From positions 1-7,494 of the forward strand of contig JAKARU010000037.1 of assembly GCA_021819225.1 (NCBI GenBank): DNA of 7,494 nt. The letters run 5' to 3'. Of this stretch, positions 1 to 5,182 are shown in pieces (within the stretch, counting starts at the first letter, position 1; every line of letters begins with the position of its first letter). Under the pieces are notes generated by a model. The model made no database searches. It saw only the letters and a list, made by a program, of their open reading frames with translations, and had not been told where the DNA came from. The stretch comes from Thermoplasmata archaeon. Lineage in GTDB: Archaea > Thermoplasmatota > Thermoplasmata > Thermoplasmatales > Thermoplasmataceae. The position numbers and the translations under genes are program-made.

Positions 1-1195
1 CGATATGAGTGAGCTGTTACGCACTCTTTAAAGGATGGCTGCTTCTAAGCCTACCTCCACACTGTCTTAGGCCATAAACCTCTTTGATTTGCACTTAGTC
101 AGTTTTAGGGACCTTAACCCTCGTCTAGGATGTTCCCTTCACGGGTACAGAGCTTATCCCTGCACCCTAGCACCCAGCTTCTACGATTTTAACAAGTTCG
201 GAGTTTGATAAGTCGGCGCAGATTTTCATCTGCTAACCAACTATTCGGTCGCTCTACCTCGCTAAACATCTCTGCTGAGGTCTACCTGCGGGTAGTATCG
301 GGGGGAACCCGCTATTACCGGCCTAGATTAGCCTTTAACCCCTACACCCAAGTCATCTGAACGATTTGCACATCAGAACCAGTTGGGTCCTCCACCAAGT
401 TTTCACTTAGCTTCAACCTACTCAGGCGTAGATCGACCGGATTCGGGTCTTCCTCGCATGACTAAACGCATTTATTACGTGACACCTCCATTGCTGTGCG
501 TGTACTTGCTTTCGCTACGGCTACCTCTCATAAGAGTTAACCTTGCCATACGACAAAACTCCCTGGCCCGTTCTTCAACACGGATAATAGAACACCGCTC
601 TCCTTCTGTTGAAGGATCATCGCTTTAGTGCCCTATAAGTTTATCACTGCCTGGTTTCAGGTACTTTTCACCACCCTTCCGGGTTGCTTTTCAGTTTTCC
701 CTCACGGTACTTGTTTGCTATCGGATTTGAGAAGTATTTAAGGTTGGATGTTGATGCCACCCATCTTCCCGCGCGAATAACGACGCACGGTACTCTGGAA
801 CTTTCTCCTCGTAACTTTCACTCTTACTCTTACAGGGCTATCACCTTCTTTGGCTGATCTTTCCAGATCATTCTGATTCAAGTGTTAAGTATTGGAAGAA
901 GCCCAAACACCACATTTCTCTTTCCTTATCGAAAAGAGATTCGGTTTGCCTTATACCGCTTTCGATCGCCTTTACTAACGGTATCTCGATTGATTTCTTT
1001 TCCTTCAGGTACTAAGATGTTTCAATTCCCTGAGTTCCCTCTCCTTACGGAGTGTCTTACGACAGGAAGTCCCATTCGGAGATTCTCGGATCAAGGGCTC
1101 CTTGCGCCTCCCCGAGACATTTCGCAGCTTGGCACGTCCTTCATCGGCTCCCAAACCGAACCATCCCCCAGACAGTTTCACAGACTGCACAATCC
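1..1195 (-). rRNA. 23S ribosomal RNA, 5' part (3' end beyond window)
   Basis: This is the large-subunit rRNA gene read on the minus strand, covering roughly domains I and II. Reverse-complement landmarks are the conserved 5' block GATGAAGGACGTGCC (1131-1145), the block GGGACTTCCTGTCG near 1060-1075, and the GTPase-associated centre that binds L11. In that centre GCTTAGAAGCAGCCATCC is at 33-50 and GCGTAACAGCTCAC at 9-22, matching the E. coli segment around 1050-1110. The distance between the 5' block and the L11 site fits a normal archaeal 23S, so no large intron or insertion is evident. The mature 5' end is estimated from the usual 20-25 nt before GGATGG (1161-1166) and is uncertain by about 10 nt. 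No 16S rRNA or spacer tRNA lies upstream, since the next gene upstream is protein-coding. Open frames across this region are rRNA shadows. Confidence 0.96.
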
Positions 1196-1229
1196 ATTTT
1201 GCTCTCTACTAATATTGATCGGTCTCATT

Positions 1230-1243
1230 GGTTATTTCTAACC
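1230..1243 (-). other. Hairpin with GAAA tetraloop in pre-23S leader
   Basis: The minus strand reads GGTTAGAAATAACC: a perfect 5-bp stem closed by a GNRA-type GAAA loop, about 35-45 nt before the estimated mature 5' end. A short hairpin here could be part of the leader fold used in rRNA processing. That role is inference. Confidence 0.4.
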
Positions 1244-1280
1244 TCATACCCTTCCCTTATGATATGTTGTTCATAAGGTG

Positions 1281-1290
1281 CATTTAAACG
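1281..1290 (-). promoter_or_regulatory. Candidate TATA box for the 23S rRNA gene (proximal)
   Basis: On the minus strand this reads CGTTTAAATG. A start about 25 nt downstream would fall near 1260 and leave a leader of roughly 65 nt. In that case the inverted repeat at 1295-1320 would sit just upstream of the promoter rather than in the leader. The two boxes could also be used in tandem. Confidence 0.35.
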
Positions 1291-1294
1291 TGCG

Positions 1295-1320
1295 TATCAC
1301 ACGTATTGATTGCTGTGATA
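1295..1320. repeat. Inverted repeat, 7-bp arms and 12-nt loop
   Basis: TATCACA (1295-1301) and TGTGATA (1314-1320) are perfect inverted copies. On the minus strand the left arm also overlaps a competing short pairing, CGTG with CACG, around 1289-1303. It is either a hairpin in the 23S leader or an operator-like site between the two TATA candidates. Confidence 0.45.
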
Positions 1321-1397
1321 TTAAGGTTTTGGTAAGTATACATTTTACATAGAGATACTCTCATTTATCGATGAATGCATGTTGGAATTATTGGAAA

Positions 1398-1409
1398 TTA
1401 TTTATAACT
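1398..1409 (-). promoter_or_regulatory. Candidate TATA box for the 23S rRNA gene (distal)
   Basis: On the minus strand this reads GTTATAAATAAT, a good archaeal box A. Transcription would start near 1378 and give a leader of about 180 nt containing the inverted repeat at 1295-1320. Box quality supports it. No transcript data are available and a second box lies nearer the gene. Confidence 0.4.
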
Positions 1410-1639
1410 CAGGAGCGTCTAAATTTTGGAGACTAATACATCCCTGCCCAAATACGCAAAGTTCTATTTAGAATATAATTGGAAAACATACTAAAAGTAT
1501 CCTTGTCAGAGTGTAATTTTAGAAATTAATTTCAACGAGTTGTCCGCATGCGACTTATGTTATTCATCGCGGTAAAATACAAACACAATTAAATAATGGA
1601 ACTCATGCCATCTTTCAGGCTGAGTTATTCAAAATCTTG

Positions 1640-1990
1640 TTACTCTCTATAAATGTTAAAATCCAGTTCATTTACTGCCTTGGATTGCAACTCTTTAAGT
1701 CTTGGCTCTACATCATCAAGTTTTTCTTCCTCAACGGGTATATACTTCATTCTTCCTTTCGACATGTGATATGATCCAGGGCATAAGAATCCTTCCTTTA
1801 CAAGAATTGAATCTGCTTTTAATGTCAGGATTCCTGCCATTGCCCTTTCTTTTCCCTGATATGGCGATCCGTATCCTGGATTCTCATAAAGCTTCTTTTC
1901 TCCAGTCTCCGTATCAATTTCGACAATGGTATTCCCATATTCCAATGGCATCAAAACATTCTCTTCGTCAACTACTGCGATTACCTTCAT
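1640..1990 (-). CDS. Small protein, possibly NifX/NifB-C-like (dinitrogenase cofactor family) fold
   Basis: This 116-residue soluble protein has no signal peptide or membrane segment. It begins MKVIAVVDEENVLMPLEYGN and continues with a strand-rich part (VEIDTETGEKKLYENPG, about residues 23-39). A helix-like segment follows (GKERAMAGILTLKADSILVKEG, 46-67), then FLCPGSYHMSKGRMKYIPV (68-86) and a charged helical tail (87-116). The order resembles the small RNase H-like domain found in NifX and NifB C-termini: 'MKIA V.. D', then 'ENP', then a helix ending in a buried strand and a short 'G..Y' strand. The similarity is weak and rests on memory of the family. There is no nitrogenase context, and one Cys (C70) and one His (H75) are the only obvious metal-binding residues. 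The gene is divergent from the photolyase gene. AAGGAG lies only 1-2 nt before the ATG, too close for a classical Shine-Dalgarno site, so the start may be leaderless or nearly so. Function unknown. Confidence 0.72.
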   Translation of the reverse strand: MKVIAVVDEENVLMPLEYGNTIVEIDTETGEKKLYENPGYGSPYQGKERAMAGILTLKADSILVKEGFLCPGSYHMSKGRMKYIPVEEEKLDDVEPRLKELQSKAVNELDFNIYRE

Positions 1991-2051
1991 GCTCCTTCAA
2001 TTGTGTTTTGTTTTATTAACTTTATTAATATTGATTTGATACAAAGTGGTT
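1991..2051. promoter_or_regulatory. Divergent promoter region between the 1640-1990 gene and the photolyase gene
   Basis: This 61-nt AT-rich spacer serves both directions. On the plus strand TTTATTAAT (2021-2029) is centred about 26 nt before the photolyase ATG at 2052, the spacing expected for a leaderless archaeal mRNA. On the minus strand TTAATAAA-type boxes at 2010-2018 and 2020-2028 lie 24-34 nt before the ATG ending at 1990. The boxes overlap, so the two genes may compete for or share basal factors. Confidence 0.5.
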
Positions 2052-3347
2052 ATGAATTCTCTTTATATTTTGAATAATAATATTCGAATCAACAACAATG
2101 AAGCTTTAAAATATGCTTCCCAAAATGACAGAAAGACTTATCCCATTTTTCTTGACGACTCAAAAATATCTGGCGAAGGCAGTGCTTCAAGATGGTGGTC
2201 GCATCAGGCGCTGAAAGTGTTCTCAAGGAAAAGTGAAGGATACCGTGTAAAAACTTTGAAAACATCAGGAGAATATATAGCAAGACTCAAGGATATAATA
2301 ATTCAGAACAATATTCACGAAGTCCTTATTCACCGAATCCCAAGGATGAATCATGAACATCTGATAGACCTCATGAGAGAGAACCTTGGAAGTTACGTAA
2401 CAGTTAGGTCGTTTGATTCTAACAATTTACTTTCTTATGAAGAAATGAAGAGTATTGATGTTAACTTTTTCAATTTCAATTCTTTCTATGAAAAAATCAG
2501 GAAACTGAAATTTAAGAGAATGGAGTCAAATGACGATATACCAGAATTTGGAGATTTGAATTTTGAATCTGATTCATTTCACGAGAAATGGAGTGAAAAA
2601 CTTGAAAAGGTGTGGAAACCAGACATGGATGCAGATGAAATATTTCAAAAATTTCATAAAAGTTATCATAATTTGAAACTTGAGGGAAACAGAATATCCC
2701 CATATGTAAGTCATGGTCAGATTAGTGTGAGGGACATCTGGAATTATACTGATGAATGTAAAGAGAATGAAGAGAGAATCAAAAGAAACATTGCATGGAG
2801 AGAGTTCTTCTATCTTTCATATTTGAGGAGACCCTTCATGAATCACATTGAGGTTAATGAAAAATTCCGAAATTTCGCATGGTCTGATAGCAGCCAGGAT
2901 TTCTTAAAGTGGAGATCAGGAAGAACCGGTTTTCCACTAATAGATTCTGCAATGACCCAACTATGGATGGAGGGGTGGATTAGTAATGAGCTGAGGATGG
3001 TAGTTGCAGACTTTCTCACAAAATGTTTCCTGGTAAGGTGGGATTATGGGGCAAACTGGTTTATGGATACTCTCGTTGATGCTGACGAATCCGTGAACTA
3101 TCCTTCGTGGCAGTATGTAGGTGGAACGGGTGGGTTTTCGTGGCCTTTCTTCAGGATATTTAATCCGTTAAAGAAGAGCCGTGAGATTGATCCAGACGGG
3201 AAATACGTCAAAAAATGGAATCCTTTGCCTGAAATAAGTGATTCGCCAGATTTAAATAGCGAGGATAAAATGATGACTTCCTACAGAGAAATGCGGAAAA
3301 GGGCGCTTGAAACTTATAGAAAATTCAATAATAGCCCTCAATCTTGA
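2052..3347 (+). CDS. DNA photolyase / cryptochrome family flavoprotein
   Basis: The 431-residue product belongs to the FAD-dependent photolyase family, which uses light to split UV-induced pyrimidine dimers. The N-terminal part (about 1-130) is the antenna-type alpha/beta domain, and the C-terminal part (about 200-400) is the helical FAD domain. Seen motifs are NRISPYVSHGQIS (FAD phosphate region), AWREFF, WRSGRTGFPLIDSAM, GWISNELRM, RWDYGANWF, VNYPSWQY and FFRIFNPLKKS. Aligned by eye to E. coli PhrB, the tryptophan triad W306/W359/W382 is kept (W277, W330, W353 here), as is flavin-contacting N378 (N349 here). Three substrate-side positions appear changed: E274 to N246, R342 to E313 and W384 to Y355. 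The canonical N-terminal R-x-D-L-R-x-x-D-N motif is degenerate (NNNIRINNNEAL). ATG 2052 is chosen over GTG 2046 because a TATA-like box sits about 26 nt upstream. The 3' end overlaps purM by 23 nt, tail to tail. Confidence 0.93.
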   Translation: MNSLYILNNNIRINNNEALKYASQNDRKTYPIFLDDSKISGEGSASRWWSHQALKVFSRKSEGYRVKTLKTSGEYIARLKDIIIQNNIHEVLIHRIPRMNHEHLIDLMRENLGSYVTVRSFDSNNLLSYEEMKSIDVNFFNFNSFYEKIRKLKFKRMESNDDIPEFGDLNFESDSFHEKWSEKLEKVWKPDMDADEIFQKFHKSYHNLKLEGNRISPYVSHGQISVRDIWNYTDECKENEERIKRNIAWREFFYLSYLRRPFMNHIEVNEKFRNFAWSDSSQDFLKWRSGRTGFPLIDSAMTQLWMEGWISNELRMVVADFLTKCFLVRWDYGANWFMDTLVDADESVNYPSWQYVGGTGGFSWPFFRIFNPLKKSREIDPDGKYVKKWNPLPEISDSPDLNSEDKMMTSYREMRKRALETYRKFNNSPQS

Positions 3348-4341
3348 CGCCATATTTTGGTATCTCAATTCCAGAGCCATTTTCCACATGGCCAATTTCC
3401 CTGATCTGCATCCTGGTCCTCAGGGTTGTTATGAAATCACTCTTGCTTTCCTCGTTGATTATTACCATGAACCCTGTACCCATGTTGAAGGTTTCATACA
3501 TCTGGTTCCATGTAAGGTTGCCAAGTTCCTTTAACTGCTTGAACACGTTCTGTGGTTCAACAGGATCCTCAAATACATATTTCATGTCTTTGAGCCTTAC
3601 TATGTTCTTGAATCCACCACCGGTGATATTGGCCATTCCCTTGATATCCACTATATTGACAATGTCAAGTATATCTCTTACATAAATCCGGGTTGGTTCC
3701 AGTACAACTTCTGACGTTTTTTTGTTCTCTCCCGGGAATTTTTCATCCATTCCTATACCATTTGACTTCAATATCTTTCTCACGGTTGTGAAACCATTAG
3801 AATGAAGACCGCTGCTTTGAAGTGAGTATATTATGTCCCCATCGCTGATCCTTTCACCAGTTATTATTGAATTCTTCTGAACTATTCCTATTACACTGCC
3901 GGCTACATCAATGGGATTGACAATGTCCGGGACAAGCGCTGATTCGCCTCCAATAATTGAAATATTTGCCATCTGTGCCCCAACATTCAATCCAACACCC
4001 AGCTCCTTTGCTACTAATGGATCGGTATTTCTTAACGAAAGATAATCAAGCATTGCAATTGGTTCTGCACCTACGGTTATTGTATCATTCACATTCATTG
4101 CCACGCAGTCTATTCCTATCCCTTCCCACTTGTTGGCATCAGCTGCGAGCAGGACTTTGGTTCCGACGCCATCTGTGTTGAAAGCAATCGCAATATTTCC
4201 CAGATCTATAAGAGATGTAAACCCACCCATTGGGCCTATGGTTTTGAAATCGTCCCGCCTGTATTTTAGCTGTCTTACGAGGAGACTGACAAAATCTCCT
4301 ATTCCTTTTCTGTCTAACATTTTCTCATCGGGATCGCTCAT
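3325..4341 (-). CDS. purM: Phosphoribosylformylglycinamidine cyclo-ligase (AIR synthetase)
   Basis: PurM converts formylglycinamidine ribonucleotide (FGAM) and ATP to aminoimidazole ribonucleotide (AIR), step five of de novo purine synthesis, in the cytoplasm, usually as a dimer. The 338 residues match the normal family length (about 345). Family blocks seen in order are TDGVGTK (56-62, nucleotide loop), GIDCVAMNVNDTITVGAEP (76-94), LDYLS (98-102), GGES (131-134), SSGLHSNGFTTVRKI (177-190), NITGGGFKNIVR (238-249) and FNMGTGF (285-291). No key block is missing. The gene stands alone rather than in a pur operon, and its last 23 nt overlap the photolyase gene on the other strand. There is no Shine-Dalgarno site. 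A TTTTAACTTA box about 25 nt before the ATG suggests a leaderless mRNA. ATG 8 codons downstream is a weaker alternative start. Confidence 0.97.
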   Translation of the reverse strand: MSDPDEKMLDRKGIGDFVSLLVRQLKYRRDDFKTIGPMGGFTSLIDLGNIAIAFNTDGVGTKVLLAADANKWEGIGIDCVAMNVNDTITVGAEPIAMLDYLSLRNTDPLVAKELGVGLNVGAQMANISIIGGESALVPDIVNPIDVAGSVIGIVQKNSIITGERISDGDIIYSLQSSGLHSNGFTTVRKILKSNGIGMDEKFPGENKKTSEVVLEPTRIYVRDILDIVNIVDIKGMANITGGGFKNIVRLKDMKYVFEDPVEPQNVFKQLKELGNLTWNQMYETFNMGTGFMVIINEESKSDFITTLRTRMQIREIGHVENGSGIEIPKYGVKIEGYY

Positions 4342-4361
4342 ATAAATATGGTATTACTTCA

Positions 4362-4371
4362 TAAGTTAAAA
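4362..4371 (-). promoter_or_regulatory. Candidate TATA box for purM
   Basis: The minus strand reads TTTTAACTTA, centred about 25 nt before the purM ATG. The expected start falls at the ATG itself, in line with the lack of a ribosome binding site. Confidence 0.45.
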
Positions 4372-4534
4372 CTTTATCAAAAATAAATATAATTTTGAAA
4401 TGAAATCTGAAACCATTAAAAAACTGTAAAAATATTCTTGAAATTACTGCATTCAATTCGTTAATTTATAGGTTTTATGCATGATAATTAGATTCCGGGA
4501 TGGATTAAATTTACAATGCTGAAAACTATATAGT

Positions 4535-4618
4535 ATGAAAAAAAATCTTTGGGAAAACAGGCTGAAAGACTATCTCAACCTTAGAATTTTCAATAAATAC
4601 ATACAAATGATTAAATAA
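4535..4618 (+). CDS. Possible leaderless micro-ORF, 27 residues
   Basis: ATG at 4535 opens a 27-codon frame ending in TAA at 4616-4618. The peptide starts MKKNLWENRLKDYLNLRIF and ends in IQMIK. It is basic and has a hydrophobic/charged pattern compatible with an amphipathic helix. ATTAAATTTA (4504-4513) is centred about 26 nt before the ATG, the spacing expected for a leaderless archaeal start. The frame ends inside the candidate TATA box of the ferredoxin gene. Against it: short frames arise easily in AT-rich DNA and no family is recognised. Confidence 0.22.
   Translation: MKKNLWENRLKDYLNLRIFNKYIQMIK
4611..4618 (+). promoter_or_regulatory. Candidate TATA box for the ferredoxin gene
   Basis: TTAAATAA lies about 35 nt before the ferredoxin ATG. 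A start about 25 nt downstream of the box (near 4639) would give a leader of about 10 nt that still contains the ribosome binding site. Confidence 0.4.
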
Positions 4619-4638
4619 CAATCTAATAATATGGTTTC

Positions 4639-4645
4639 AGGTGAT
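4639..4645 (+). promoter_or_regulatory. Strong Shine-Dalgarno site of the ferredoxin gene
   Basis: AGGTGAT sits 3 nt before the ATG at 4649 and matches the usual archaeal 16S tail complement (GGTGAT). It is the clearest ribosome binding site in the window, where other genes appear leaderless or only weakly led. Confidence 0.75.
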
Positions 4646-4648
4646 TGA

Positions 4649-5080
4649 ATGGTTAAGCTTGAAGATCTGGACTACAAACCAAAGCCTATAGACGAGAATT
4701 TTGCTGAGGACACAACAAATTACCCGGTCACGGGAAAACACCATGACCACGAGGTAAGAGCCGAGGGCATTCAAAGAATGGATGCTGACGGAAAGCCATA
4801 TCCGACAAAAAATGGAATTCACGGTACAAAGGTTGCAGTTGACTGGGAAACTTGCATAGCGGATGGCGCATGCATGGATGTCTGCCCGGTTAGTTTATAC
4901 GAATGGGAACTCAACCCCGGACAGATGGGAACCGGAAATAACAAGGATATTTCTGGGGATAAGGAACTATACGACAAGTACAGAACTGATAAATGTGATC
5001 CGGTTAGAGAGAACGAGTGCATTTTCTGTATGGCCTGCGAGAGTGTTTGCCCGACAAGAGCAATAAAAATAACACCATAA
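4649..5080 (+). CDS. Zinc-containing dicluster ferredoxin (Sulfolobus/Thermoplasma type)
   Basis: This 143-residue cytoplasmic electron carrier accepts electrons from 2-oxoacid:ferredoxin oxidoreductases in aerobic thermoacidophilic archaea. Cluster I has C69-IAD-GA-C75, with D72 where a fourth cysteine would be, plus C134, as expected for a [3Fe-4S] centre. Cluster II has C124-IF-C127-MA-C130 plus C79, a [4Fe-4S] centre. By alignment to the Sulfolobus protein the zinc ligands are H31 and H34 (GKHHDHEV), H58 (GIHGT) and D117 (CDPV). The N-terminal extension and the insert at about 85-113 make it longer than the roughly 103-residue Sulfolobus form and close to the Thermoplasma one. An extra cysteine, C116, lies next to the zinc-ligand aspartate. 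The start is fixed by AGGTGAT 3 nt upstream. tRNA-Gln begins 18 nt after the stop. Confidence 0.95.
   Translation: MVKLEDLDYKPKPIDENFAEDTTNYPVTGKHHDHEVRAEGIQRMDADGKPYPTKNGIHGTKVAVDWETCIADGACMDVCPVSLYEWELNPGQMGTGNNKDISGDKELYDKYRTDKCDPVRENECIFCMACESVCPTRAIKITP
5062..5071 (+). promoter_or_regulatory. Candidate TATA box for tRNA-Gln inside the ferredoxin 3' end
   Basis: AATAAAAATA overlaps the last codons of the ferredoxin gene, 28-37 nt before the tRNA. A start about 25 nt downstream would leave a leader of a few nucleotides. The alternative is read-through from the ferredoxin promoter. Confidence 0.35.
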
Positions 5081-5088
5081 ACATAAAA

Positions 5089-5098
5089 TATTTTTTAT
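5089..5098 (+). terminator. T-rich stretch between ferredoxin and tRNA-Gln
   Basis: TATTTTTTAT has six consecutive T residues with no hairpin before it, the type of signal archaeal RNA polymerase can stop at. If it works, the ferredoxin mRNA ends here and the tRNA needs its own promoter. If not, ferredoxin, tRNA and sulfur carrier are one transcript. Confidence 0.35.
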
Positions 5099-5171
5099 AG
5101 CCCCGTGGTGTAGTGGCCAAGCATACCGGACTTTGGATCCGATGACGGCAGTTCAAATCTGCCCGGGGCTG
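5099..5171 (+). tRNA. tRNA-Gln(UUG)
   Basis: The cloverleaf is complete. The acceptor stem AGCCCCG (5099-5105) pairs with CGGGGCT (5164-5170), and the D stem GGTG-type arm (5108-5111 with 5121-5124) includes G-T pairs. The anticodon loop CTTTGGA (5131-5137) carries anticodon TTG at 5133-5135, reading CAA and CAG. The T arm is GGCAG-TTCAAAT-CTGCC (5147-5163). The discriminator would be G5171, with no encoded CCA and no intron. The first anticodon-stem pair (27-43) is a C-A mismatch. Most archaea charge this tRNA with Glu and amidate it with GatDE. Its U34 is a known class of target for 2-thiolation by Urm1/SAMP-type carriers, one of which appears to be encoded immediately downstream. Confidence 0.96.
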
Positions 5172-5182
5172 TGGACTTTGAT

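Larger units (their letters stand above)
1196..1639. other. Non-coding region: 23S leader and promoter
   Basis: About 440 nt without a credible gene separates the 23S gene from the minus-strand gene ending at 1640. It must hold the 23S promoter and pre-rRNA leader, plus the 3' untranslated region of the 1640-1990 gene. Visible elements are two minus-strand TATA-like boxes (1281-1290 and 1398-1409), a 7+7 bp inverted repeat (1295-1320), a short hairpin (1230-1243), and two perfect palindromes (1522-1533 and 1545-1552). Confidence 0.7.
4342..4648. other. Intergenic region between divergent purM and ferredoxin genes
   Basis: About 300 nt, strongly AT-rich. It holds the purM promoter on the left, the ferredoxin promoter and ribosome binding site on the right, and in between a possible 27-codon ORF with its own TATA-like box. 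No convincing RNA gene or long repeat is visible. ATGATAA near 4483 followed by CTGA near 4519 was considered as a C/D-box RNA and not accepted. Confidence 0.6.

Noticed and set aside
383..1276. Open reading frames on both strands across the first 1.3 kb
   Set aside because: They lie in or at the edge of the 23S rRNA gene, have no recognisable protein features and follow the conserved rRNA sequence.
2046..2051. GTG at 2046 as the photolyase start
   Set aside because: It adds only two residues, and the TATA-like box spacing fits ATG 2052 better.
4480..4522. Possible C/D-box guide RNA (ATGATAA ... CTGA)
   Set aside because: The boxes are imperfect, the span of about 40 nt is short for an archaeal C/D RNA and no clear internal D'/C' pair is seen.
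5171..5182. GTG at 5171 as the sulfur-carrier start
   Set aside because: It is the tRNA discriminator base and would be removed by normal tRNA 3' processing; the family fold starts at ATG 5183. Kept as an alternative in the text.
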